Part shown: in pieces, positions 56,974 to 63,991 of the stretch
How the letters are laid out: the number at the start of each line of letters is the position of its first letter
Position numbering within the stretch: position 1 is the first letter of the stretch
IMG/VR virus record: IMGVR_UViG_3300035664_000006
Coordinates: 31,884 to 95,883 of that record
Reading direction: 5' to 3' (one strand)
Source of the DNA: a virus
DNA length: 64,000 nucleotides
Program-made: the position numbers and the translations under genes
Notes under the pieces: model-generated
Seen by the model: only the letters and a program-made list of their open reading frames with translations
The model's database searches: none
What the model was told of the DNA's origin: nothing

Positions 56974-57073
56974 TTATATATCCTTATAATCATGGTATTG
57001 GTATTATCGTATTTCTATCAGCCAACCATGGCTTGATAAAATTTTCCTGAATCTATCCTGATTTCAGGCATGT

Positions 57074-57104
57074 TTTCTATCAAGTCGTCCTGACTTGATA
57101 GAAA
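57074..57104 (-). terminator. Strong hairpin after the helicase gene
   Basis: TTTCTATCAAGTC/GACTTGATAGAAA, a 13-bp perfect stem with a 5-nt loop, followed by further smaller stems. The ~150-nt gap 56974-57120 contains nothing else. Confidence 0.75.
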
Positions 57105-57120
57105 TACGGGTTATTTCATC

Positions 57121-59421
57121 CTAAACTTTTAGGTCTAATAAATCTTTATTAATTACACCTAATGTAAATAGTTCATCAATTAACTCAAACTCTATATTGT
57201 ATTCGAGTTTAAATTCATTCCTTACTACTTCATTGTTTCTATAAAAGTCCAATGCATCATCAATATTATTGATATCACCGGTACTATCACACCCATCTAC
57301 CATGAAATCGATGTTTTCAGCAACACATGCGATCACTTCTCTTACCTTGGAGATAATGTCTTTTGGGTCAGTGCTATCATCTGGTTTATTTGAGTTGCCC
57401 TTGACCGGTTTAATTACAGGCATAGCTGTTTTACCTTTTGATACTGAAGCAGTTTTAGCAATTTTTAATGCTTCTAAGTCACGTATCGCAATTGCTGCAA
57501 GTTGATCTTCATTTAAGATATCTAAATTTGCAGTTTTTCCAATGATTCTACTTCTACGATTGAAGCTGATAAATTGTTCTAAGTATTCATCAATTTCAAT
57601 CTTGATACGGTCACCATCCTCTGATGATTTATAGATATCAATCGTTTTCAATACATTACGCAATGCATTTTTCAATCCACACCCATTATTTTTAGCTTGG
57701 CTTTTGGCTGTTTCTAATATCATCGCATCAAATTTATCATCGCGATTTGGATCAAAACTTAATGAAATAATTCTAGCTAATGTTTTATTCATACCAGCTG
57801 TCAATGCACGACTGATGCGCTGTGTAGTAGTTCCAGCATCACCGTTATCATATGCCAAGTACAATTCTGAAATTTGTGGAATTGAAAAACTACGTTGAGC
57901 CATCTGAACAGCTAATATTAATGAGTGTTTATTACTCATTACTGCCTTTTCTATTTCTTCTTTAACAAATGCCTCGGCATCGGCACCTTTCATACCATCC
58001 CCGCCATATACCATTGTGATTCTATAGCCTGGTAATGTATCTTCAGCAATTCGGGCTAATTCTTTCAAGTTTTTATTGGACGTATTGTTCGGGAAAAACA
58101 TCATTGCTACTCGCTTACCTTCATCTGCTGTACGTTCAGTGATTAAGTCAACATTTAAATTATCATAATCACCATCCATAAATAAACTTCTTAATGTTTT
58201 AACCAAGAACCGTTTAGCCTTAACTGGTTTAGCTACAGTTTTACCCCAAGATGGTAAAAATACACCACCATCATCAAATACGTCTGGTTCATTGATTTTA
58301 GTATCTTCAACTGGTCCAGCTAAATCTAATTGATAGAATTCTGCATCTACTACTGATTTTGTTCTTTCTGGATCAACTGTAAAATACTTTAATGTTGTAT
58401 CATATGAGGGACGAACTGTACGTTTTTCAATAAGTAATTCTGGGTACACAACTGTATCAACAAAATCAATTTTCCACGCACTTGCCGCTCGATCAGGATT
58501 GGTGCCAGTCATAAGAATTACAACATCATCTGGCTGTTGTGCATCAATCATAGCCATTGCTTGTCCAGACCGATGCGCCCCGAAATCAGCTTCATCAATA
58601 AATGCCAATCTATCGACATCTAACCCATACAGATAGTCAATACGATCTTGTCTTAATGAACCTGGGCACAATGAAAGAAATGCAACCACTTGCTTACCAT
58701 TACTTAATGCATCATCAATTAACGATTGATAATTCCTAACTGATGTTTCCACGAACACAATATCTTTAAATTGTTCATAACCCGCTAGTTCATTTCTGAT
58801 ACTAGTACCAGCCGTAAGAACGTAGCTGGAATATATAGTTAGTGGAATACCAGCTTCCTTAACGATAGATGCTGACCAAATTGTTTTTCCAAATCTCGCA
58901 CAGAATTCCGCCAACAATACTTGTTTACCTTGTATGATTTTACCAAGGAACAACTCGGCTTTTTCTGCTTGCAAGATATTCAATGATGCGGTTGGCAATG
59001 GTTGACCAGCCTCGTAAAGAAACTTATCTACTCTATATTTAATTTCATCGACTGGAAGATCATGCCATTCCCGAGAGTTTGGTTTAATATGTCCAATATG
59101 CGGTCTGATGTAATCATCAATGTAGATATGAGATTCTCTAAATTTACCAGACTTAATGGCTAAATCAGTTACATCCCATATACCAAAGCAACCAGCTGTA
59201 CCATTTTTCCATTTATGATGACTAGTGGTCAATTGTTCTTTAATACGATCAGATACACCCTCTAATGGATCTTCGCCTGCTGGTACATAAGTTTCACCTA
59301 CTTTACCATCTACATCCGGGTTTTCACTAAAAATGTAGATGAAAACCCGTGCGTTAACTGGATCTATACTAAATTTATAATTATTAACGCCTTTAACTAG
59401 TCCTGTAACTAATTGTGCCAT
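57121..59421 (-). CDS. GIY-YIG (T5orf172-like) nuclease fused to SF2 helicase
   Basis: 766 residues from the ATG at 59421 (AAGGA upstream). Residues ~15-100 contain RVFIYIFSENPDVDGKVGET and later DRIKEQL, matching the GIY-YIG/T5orf172 pattern (YI...KxGxT...RI). The SF2 helicase starts at ~180: Walker A-like EFCARFGKTIWSA, then DEAD-type LAFIDEADFGAHRSGQA, MTGTNPD, and late motifs ALTAGMNKTLARI. With two methyltransferase-like genes downstream it resembles the R subunit of a restriction system. Own promoter. Confidence 0.78.
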   Translation of the reverse strand: MAQLVTGLVKGVNNYKFSIDPVNARVFIYIFSENPDVDGKVGETYVPAGEDPLEGVSDRIKEQLTTSHHKWKNGTAGCFGIWDVTDLAIKSGKFRESHIYIDDYIRPHIGHIKPNSREWHDLPVDEIKYRVDKFLYEAGQPLPTASLNILQAEKAELFLGKIIQGKQVLLAEFCARFGKTIWSASIVKEAGIPLTIYSSYVLTAGTSIRNELAGYEQFKDIVFVETSVRNYQSLIDDALSNGKQVVAFLSLCPGSLRQDRIDYLYGLDVDRLAFIDEADFGAHRSGQAMAMIDAQQPDDVVILMTGTNPDRAASAWKIDFVDTVVYPELLIEKRTVRPSYDTTLKYFTVDPERTKSVVDAEFYQLDLAGPVEDTKINEPDVFDDGGVFLPSWGKTVAKPVKAKRFLVKTLRSLFMDGDYDNLNVDLITERTADEGKRVAMMFFPNNTSNKNLKELARIAEDTLPGYRITMVYGGDGMKGADAEAFVKEEIEKAVMSNKHSLILAVQMAQRSFSIPQISELYLAYDNGDAGTTTQRISRALTAGMNKTLARIISLSFDPNRDDKFDAMILETAKSQAKNNGCGLKNALRNVLKTIDIYKSSEDGDRIKIEIDEYLEQFISFNRRSRIIGKTANLDILNEDQLAAIAIRDLEALKIAKTASVSKGKTAMPVIKPVKGNSNKPDDSTDPKDIISKVREVIACVAENIDFMVDGCDSTGDINNIDDALDFYRNNEVVRNEFKLEYNIEFELIDELFTLGVINKDLLDLKV

Positions 59422-59453
59422 AAAATTCCTTGAACTATTGTTGAGAAAGACCA

Positions 59454-59482
59454 ATTATATCGTTTTACATCGAATCTGTCAA
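59454..59482 (-). promoter_or_regulatory. Sigma-70 promoter for the helicase module
   Basis: TTGACA (59482-59477), a 17-nt spacer and TATAAT (59459-59454). Confidence 0.85.
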
Positions 59483-59494
59483 GATTTATTTCTC

Positions 59495-59523
59495 TTGACA
59501 TACCTTCAGCTACCTTGTATAAT
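59495..59523 (+). promoter_or_regulatory. Sigma-70 promoter for the small-gene array
   Basis: TTGACA (59495-59500), a 17-nt spacer and TATAAT (59518-59523). It is divergent from the helicase promoter, 12 nt away. Confidence 0.85.
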
Positions 59524-59551
59524 GCACTCATTCTATCACACTTATTTTAAT

Positions 59552-59857
59552 ATGAAAACAACAATTACAAAACTAGACAGGCGGCATACCGGTTATCAAC
59601 ACTTTAATTATATGGCTGTTCCAAAATGGCAGCAAAACTGGAATCATGTTGATTTGACTGATACACATCGATTAATGAGACAATGGTGCTGGGAAACATT
59701 TGGTCCAAGTTGTGAATATGATGAATACCGCTCACTTTTTGGTCATCGAGATATTAATACCAGATGGTGTTGGTTAGCGAGTGCAGAACGCCGTTCTCCG
59801 CGTATTTTAATTCAATCTGAAGAAGATAAAAACTGGTTTGTGTTGAGGTGGTCATGA
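59552..59857 (+). CDS. Array protein 1, 101 aa
   Basis: From ATG 59552, ~29 nt after the promoter; starts MKTTITKLDRRHTGYQHF. Contains LMRQWCWETFGPSCEYDEY and TRWCWLASAERR; ends EEDKNWFVLRWS. The last codons TTG-AGG-TGG-TCA-TGA give GAGG as ribosome site for the next gene. An upstream in-frame ATG lies before the promoter and is unlikely. Confidence 0.72.
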   Translation: MKTTITKLDRRHTGYQHFNYMAVPKWQQNWNHVDLTDTHRLMRQWCWETFGPSCEYDEYRSLFGHRDINTRWCWLASAERRSPRILIQSEEDKNWFVLRWS

Positions 59858-60129
59858 TTAAAGTCAAGTTGAAAAAATATCACATATCAGAATTCGAACT
59901 CTTTACTCCAAAATATTACGAATTATTGACAACTTATAAAGAAATGAAGCAATGGTGTCGTGATACTTATGGTAAAGGCTATGACAATGCTACTAGAAAA
60001 TGGTGTTGGCGAAGTGGAGTAAACTCCGAAGAAGTAGAAAATGATGACTATGATACCTATAGGAAGTATGTGGTATTTTTCTTCACTAGTGAGGAACACG
60101 CGAGTTGGTTTTTAATGAGATGGGGTTAA
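59854..60129 (+). CDS. Array protein 2, 91 aa
   Basis: ATG overlaps the previous stop (ATGA). Starts MIKVKLKKYHISEFELF; contains EMKQWCRDTYGKGYDNAT and RKWCWRSG; ends EEHASWFLMRWG. Same plan as protein 1. Confidence 0.75.
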   Translation: MIKVKLKKYHISEFELFTPKYYELLTTYKEMKQWCRDTYGKGYDNATRKWCWRSGVNSEEVENDDYDTYRKYVVFFFTSEEHASWFLMRWG

Positions 60130-60130
60130 T

Positions 60131-60310
60131 ATGTTATTTGACGTGACTGATTTTCCTAAATTTGTGAGTTATGCTGAAAAAAATTATCCGCCTTTTACTC
60201 ATATGACCACTATACTTATAGCTGCCGGGTATAAATCATCCCGGTTCGCGGATGCAGATTGGTATATGGATGATATCGAATATACACATTTTGTATTGAG
60301 GTGGTCATGA
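60131..60310 (+). CDS. Array protein 3, 59 aa
   Basis: Starts MLFDVTDFPKFVSYAEKN one nt after the previous stop, with GAGATGGGG upstream. Ends DIEYTHFVLRWS; lacks the WC helix. Shorter member, with the terminal motif intact. Confidence 0.72.
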   Translation: MLFDVTDFPKFVSYAEKNYPPFTHMTTILIAAGYKSSRFADADWYMDDIEYTHFVLRWS

Positions 60311-60513
60311 GAACTCTCATAATAACTCAAGATTCATTTCTTGATAACAAATTTTTAGATATGTGGGAAAATGATAATGACCCTAGAAATTGGGCTGATT
60401 TCATTAAAAGTTTAGATAATAACATCATGACTGTGGGTTTTAGAAATCAAACAACTACAATTCAATTTATCAATGAATCACATAAAACTTGGTTCTTAAT
60501 GAGGTATGCATGA
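60307..60513 (+). CDS. Array protein 4, 68 aa
   Basis: ATGA overlap. Starts MRTLIITQDSFLDNKFLDMW; ends NESHKTWFLMRYA. The terminal W is Tyr. No WC helix. Confidence 0.72.
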   Translation: MRTLIITQDSFLDNKFLDMWENDNDPRNWADFIKSLDNNIMTVGFRNQTTTIQFINESHKTWFLMRYA

Positions 60514-60758
60514 GTCAAAAATTAGGATGGAAGAAGAAATATCCATTTAAAGCAACAATAAAAAGTGATAATGTAGAAGCGTCAGCATGGTTAAGATCAC
60601 AGTTTGGGCATGATTATTTAACGCTATCGACCGGTAGAAGGCTAGTACTCAATAGAAAAGACCAGGTATGGGCATTTGAGAAATGGGAGTATACTGGTTC
60701 TACATATGGATTTGGTAATGAGGAACTTAGGACGTGGTTTTTAATGAGATGGGGATGA
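60510..60758 (+). CDS. Array protein 5, 82 aa
   Basis: ATGA overlap. Starts MSQKLGWKKKYPFKATIKS; contains ASAWLRSQFGHDYLTL and AFEKWEYTG; ends NEELRTWFLMRWG. Confidence 0.74.
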   Translation: MSQKLGWKKKYPFKATIKSDNVEASAWLRSQFGHDYLTLSTGRRLVLNRKDQVWAFEKWEYTGSTYGFGNEELRTWFLMRWG

Positions 60759-60759
60759 T

Positions 60760-60966
60760 ATGAGAATAAAGAAAATGCCATTTGAAAAGAATAGCTTTAT
60801 TCTAAGTGAAAACAAAGGTGAGCGTTCGGTATCTAAGCAAGAACAACATAGCCTTGTAGAATGGATGGAACAGAAAAATATGAGATATATCTTAACTGGT
60901 AATATCTTAACTTTACCACGAGAAGAAGATCAAACCATATTTATATTACGATGGATGACTGAATAA
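60760..60966 (+). CDS. Array protein 6, 68 aa
   Basis: Starts MRIKKMPFEKNSFILSENKG. Contains SLVEWMEQKNMRYILTG. Terminal motif REEDQTIFILRW followed by MTE, so the C-terminus is extended. GAGATGGGG precedes the start. Confidence 0.7.
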   Translation: MRIKKMPFEKNSFILSENKGERSVSKQEQHSLVEWMEQKNMRYILTGNILTLPREEDQTIFILRWMTE

Positions 60967-60976
60967 AAGGACAACA

Positions 60977-61442
60977 ATGGACAAGGAAGACCGTAACAAG
61001 GATCGGGAAGATCTATTAAACACAATAAAAAGAAAATGCAGAAAAGTGGATTAGTGGTGATAAACCAGAACCCGTTGTCACTTCATTTTCATCAGTAATA
61101 ATGCCAATGATTAGGAAAGTTATGCCACAAATGATAGCAAGTCAACTAACAGGAGGCCCATCTGGTATGGTTTATAATATGGGTTCTATCTTTGACACAA
61201 TTTTAACCACTCATATTGAACAAGTAGCAGTTAATGGCAAAGAAATTGATTACTATGCCATTAAAATCCCATATGGATATTTTGATAAGCACGATTTATC
61301 AACTGATGATATTTATCAATGGTGTATTGACACGTATAGTAAAGATAACGATGATAGCAGATGGTATGTGCGTGGTTCGATGACTTATCTCTTCAGAACT
61401 GAAGAAGATCGCAATTGGTTTTTATTAAGGTGGAGTTCATGA
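60977..61442 (+). CDS. Array protein 7, frameshifted; capsid-like N-region
   Basis: A start MDKEDRNKDREDLLNTI (ATG 60977, AGGA upstream) stops at 61054. Reading one A fewer in the run at 61027-61031 joins it to NAEKWISGDKPEPVVTSF and the long frame ending EEDRNWFLLRWSS. The segment SVIMPMIRKVMPQMIASQ then GGPSGMVYNM resembles a conserved stretch of T4-like major capsid proteins; the rest (YQWCIDTYSKDNDDSRWYV) is array-like. Either a homopolymer error, a real frameshift, or a decayed N-region with translation restarting at 61101. Confidence 0.55.
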
Positions 61443-61660
61443 TATTAACAAGTATTCTTAAATTTGAAACAGAAGGTAAACTGATTAATTATTATTCAGT
61501 TAGAGTGCCAAACATATCACAACGAGAAGTAGATAGCTGGTGTTTAAAAACATTTGATCTCTCTGAAGACAAAGATAGATGGTTTACTGATGGATGGTTT
61601 GTTTATTATTTCAAAAACGAAGAAGATCGAAATTGGTTTTTATTAAGGTGGGGGTCATGA
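61439..61660 (+). CDS. Array protein 8, 73 aa
   Basis: ATGA overlap. Starts MILTSILKFETEGKLINYYS; contains VDSWCLKTFDLSEDKDRWFT; ends EEDRNWFLLRWGS, nearly identical to the end of protein 7. The DNA of the two 3' ends is also close. Confidence 0.76.
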   Translation: MILTSILKFETEGKLINYYSVRVPNISQREVDSWCLKTFDLSEDKDRWFTDGWFVYYFKNEEDRNWFLLRWGS

Positions 61661-61686
61661 TAACCAATTTATGTCAGGAGGTAGTT

Positions 61687-61956
61687 ATGGATTCTGGAAT
61701 GTTTTATGCACCGTATATTCCAGTTGGCATACCAGGAATAAAACCGTATTCTTTTATCAGAAAGGTTGACGATGTTAATGAAGCATGGTATACTATAAAA
61801 ATACAGCATCCACCAGCAGTGGATTGGATGATAGAGGAATTGCCAATCGGTAGTTGGCGGTATGCTGCCAATACACCATTAGGTGGATGGGTAGATCTGT
61901 CGGTATACGATTTAAGAGAAGATGCATATAGTTGGTTTACGCTGAGGTGGTCATGA
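61687..61956 (+). CDS. Array protein 9, ~89 aa
   Basis: ATG 61687 has a perfect AGGAGG 5 nt upstream; the ATG at 61657, coupled to the previous stop, would add ten residues. Starts MDSGMFYAPYIPVGIPGI; ends LREDAYSWFTLRWS. WMIEELPIGSWRYAAN is the internal helix/W segment. Confidence 0.7.
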   Translation: MDSGMFYAPYIPVGIPGIKPYSFIRKVDDVNEAWYTIKIQHPPAVDWMIEELPIGSWRYAANTPLGGWVDLSVYDLREDAYSWFTLRWS

Positions 61957-62171
61957 AAGTCAAGATCTATAAATTAGATCCGTATGAAAATGCGATTAAG
62001 GAAGCAATCGAAGAACACAATCTTCAAGATATACGAGGATACGATAGAATTATTCGTAAGTTAGGGTTTCCTAGTTGTGAGTTTATTCCAAATCTGGGGA
62101 AGGCTGCTGATAGTCATTGGGAGATGGATGAAATTGAGTTTACTTGGTTTGCATTAAAGTTCAGTAGATAA
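61953..62171 (+). CDS. Array protein 10, 72 aa
   Basis: ATGA overlap. Starts MKVKIYKLDPYENAIKEAI; ends MDEIEFTWFALKFSR, a diverged terminal motif. Mostly helical. Confidence 0.7.
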   Translation: MKVKIYKLDPYENAIKEAIEEHNLQDIRGYDRIIRKLGFPSCEFIPNLGKAADSHWEMDEIEFTWFALKFSR

Positions 62172-62173
62172 TC

Positions 62174-62386
62174 ATGGTATCGATTAATATAACTCACAAT
62201 CAATGGAACAAATTAGTATTCTATTATGATGAGTCCGATTCTAGTATTCAGGCAATCCGTTCATCACGAGAAATGAAACAATACATCAAAGATACCTATC
62301 ATGGAAATTATGATCAATTAAAAGGTTTTGGGACCATCACATTTGAGCATGAACATCATCTAACTTGGTTTTTATTAAACATATGA
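62174..62386 (+). CDS. Array protein 11, 70 aa
   Basis: Starts MVSINITHNQWNKLVFYYD. Contains EMKQYIKDTYHGNYDQLKG; ends HEHHLTWFLLNI, so the LRW part is lost. The start of the next gene still overlaps (ATGA). Confidence 0.7.
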   Translation: MVSINITHNQWNKLVFYYDESDSSIQAIRSSREMKQYIKDTYHGNYDQLKGFGTITFEHEHHLTWFLLNI

Positions 62387-62652
62387 GATTTGAAGATATA
62401 AAACTACGATACACTGTTGTACTCGACAATTTAGATGACCTAAGAAAACATGCATCTGAGTTGCCACCCGGTATACGACCAGATGATTATGATGCAATCG
62501 CTGACATTATGTGCAAATGGTGTGAACAGCAATTTGGTGAGAAGACAGTAAAATGGGATTATTGGCTAGCTAAAGCTTATGATCCAGCTGAAGATCATTT
62601 TAGTTTTGAAGAAGAATATCAACGAACCTTGTTTGTATTGAGGTGGTCATGA
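62383..62652 (+). CDS. Array protein 12, 89 aa
   Basis: ATGA overlap. Starts MRFEDIKLRYTVVLDNLDD. Contains IMCKWCEQQFGEKTVKWDYW; ends EEYQRTLFVLRWS. The W of WF is Leu. Confidence 0.74.
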   Translation: MRFEDIKLRYTVVLDNLDDLRKHASELPPGIRPDDYDAIADIMCKWCEQQFGEKTVKWDYWLAKAYDPAEDHFSFEEEYQRTLFVLRWS

Positions 62653-62870
62653 GTTTACCTATAAATGGTACATATGAGTTATTTTGTCATCTTGGGTTAA
62701 TCCATTGTTTTGATGATCCAGGATTTTGTATTCGCGATGTTGCTGAAATACACGAATGGATTAGACAACAGCCTACTGATCTTTGGAGGGGTATGGATGA
62801 ACCATATGCGTATACTGTATATTATTTGCAACCTGAATTGTATATTTGGTTTAAAATGAGATGGATATGA
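62649..62870 (+). CDS. Array protein 13, 73 aa
   Basis: ATGA overlap after GAGGTGGTC. Starts MSLPINGTYELFCHLGLIHC. Contains EIHEWIRQQPTDLWRGMDE; ends QPELYIWFKMRWI. Confidence 0.74.
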   Translation: MSLPINGTYELFCHLGLIHCFDDPGFCIRDVAEIHEWIRQQPTDLWRGMDEPYAYTVYYLQPELYIWFKMRWI

Positions 62871-63121
62871 AACAAACATTATCAAATGCTGATTTACAGA
62901 AATTATGGGCTAATTGGCTATTAACTTTACAAGGCCAACATGTCAGTGGCTATGGGCTTAGAATGAGTTACGATACTCAATCTCGTAATTATGGTCCTGC
63001 TAGGTGCTTCGAAGATTGGTTATTTTCACAAGGCGCAATAGTTAAACAAGTTAAAGGTAAACGCCACTTGGAATTCATGACACCAGAACAAGCAACATGG
63101 TTTAAACTAAAATGGCTATGA
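62867..63121 (+). CDS. Array protein 14, 84 aa
   Basis: ATGA overlap. Starts MKQTLSNADLQKLWANWLL. Contains CFEDWLFSQGAIVKQVKGKR; ends PEQATWFKLKWL. Confidence 0.74.
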   Translation: MKQTLSNADLQKLWANWLLTLQGQHVSGYGLRMSYDTQSRNYGPARCFEDWLFSQGAIVKQVKGKRHLEFMTPEQATWFKLKWL

Positions 63122-63300
63122 CCATTGATTTAGAAATTTTTCGCGAACCAACTACTGTTTTTATATGGTTATGTAAATCGTTTGGGCCACCTGGATTAAA
63201 CCATGGTAGGTGGGAGTTGCGAGACTTGAGATATATAGATTTTCAGAATGATATGGACAAGACGTTCGTATTATTAAAATTTGATTTAAAGGGAAAATAG
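63118..63300 (+). CDS. Array protein 15, 60 aa
   Basis: ATGA overlap. Starts MTIDLEIFREPTTVFIWLC; contains KSFGPPGLNHGRWELRD; ends DKTFVLLKFDLKGK, a degenerate motif. Last of the array. Confidence 0.68.
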   Translation: MTIDLEIFREPTTVFIWLCKSFGPPGLNHGRWELRDLRYIDFQNDMDKTFVLLKFDLKGK

Positions 63301-63303
63301 AAA

Positions 63304-63639
63304 ATGATTAATGGGATACAAAGTAATAGCGCACATATATTGGCTTATTCAAATGGCAGTTCTTCAATAACATCCGGTTCATTACGAATACAAAATGGTA
63401 GGTTAGAAGCATATGCTGGTTATAGTTGGACACCAGTAGAATATGAGAATGGGATAGTTGGGTTAACAACACAAGCTGAACAGGCGATAGATTGGGCATA
63501 TAAAAAAATGATTGAAGAAAAAGAAGAACAAATTTTAATCGAAAAATATCCATCATTGGGTAGTGCTAAAGGTCAATATGAAATGATCAAGAAAATATGT
63601 CAAGCTGAGGAAGAACTTGACACCAGTAAAGGAGTATAA
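63304..63639 (+). CDS. Hypothetical phage protein, 111 aa
   Basis: Starts MINGIQSNSAHILAYSNGSS, with AAGGGAAA upstream. N-terminal beta-rich (LRIQNGRLEAYAGYSWTPVE), C-terminal helical (AIDWAYKKMIEEKEEQILIE, KYPSLGSAKGQYEMIKKIC). Lacks the WFxLRW motif. I recall similar tail/virion-region proteins in marine T4-like phages. Confidence 0.65.
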   Translation: MINGIQSNSAHILAYSNGSSSITSGSLRIQNGRLEAYAGYSWTPVEYENGIVGLTTQAEQAIDWAYKKMIEEKEEQILIEKYPSLGSAKGQYEMIKKICQAEEELDTSKGV

Positions 63640-63643
63640 TATA

Positions 63644-63991
63644 ATGGAGTTCATAATTTTAATTGCACTGCAATTAAAACATTGGTACATAGATTTTGTT
63701 AATCAAACCGATGCAGAAGTTGTCAGTAAAGGCCATTATGGGGAATTAACCGGTATACTGCATAGCGCAAAACATGGTATTGGAACCGGGGTTATTTTTC
63801 TATTCATTGATCCATATCTAGCTCCAATCATGGTATTATTTGATGGGTATTTACATTACCACATCGATTGGGCTAAACGTAATTTTGGTAATCAAGATAT
63901 CCAGAATCCTAAATTTTGGGCACATCTAGGTCTTGATCAGATGGCACATCAGTTATGTTATATCGGGTATGTAGCAATGGTGGTGTTATGA
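63644..63991 (+). CDS. DUF3307-like membrane protein
   Basis: 115 residues from the ATG at 63644 (AAGGAG upstream). LKHWYIDFVNQT begins a family pattern with His and Asp in or near the membrane; HSAKHGIGTGVIFLFIDPY, HYHIDWAKRNFG and LGLDQMAHQLCYIGY follow. Two or three membrane segments. Function unknown; similar genes occur in T4-like marine phages. Confidence 0.7.
   Translation: MEFIILIALQLKHWYIDFVNQTDAEVVSKGHYGELTGILHSAKHGIGTGVIFLFIDPYLAPIMVLFDGYLHYHIDWAKRNFGNQDIQNPKFWAHLGLDQMAHQLCYIGYVAMVVL

Larger units (their letters stand above)
59552..63300 (+). other. Array of 15 overlapping small genes with WFxLRW C-termini
   Basis: From the promoter at 59495, 15 short genes run on the plus strand with almost no gaps, most overlapping by ATGA. 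Products of 59-155 residues differ widely but end in a WF(L/V/K/T)(L/M)(R/K)W-like motif. Many also share an internal plan: a helix with (Q/S)WC...(F/Y)G, then a (R)W segment, then an acidic (E)(E/D) stretch before the terminal motif. No known family recognised. Confidence 0.85.

Noticed and set aside
63616-63637. TTGACA...TATAAT before the 63644 gene
   Set aside because: The spacer is 12 nt; the TATAAT overlaps the ribosome site AAGGAG-TATAAT, so it is likely chance.
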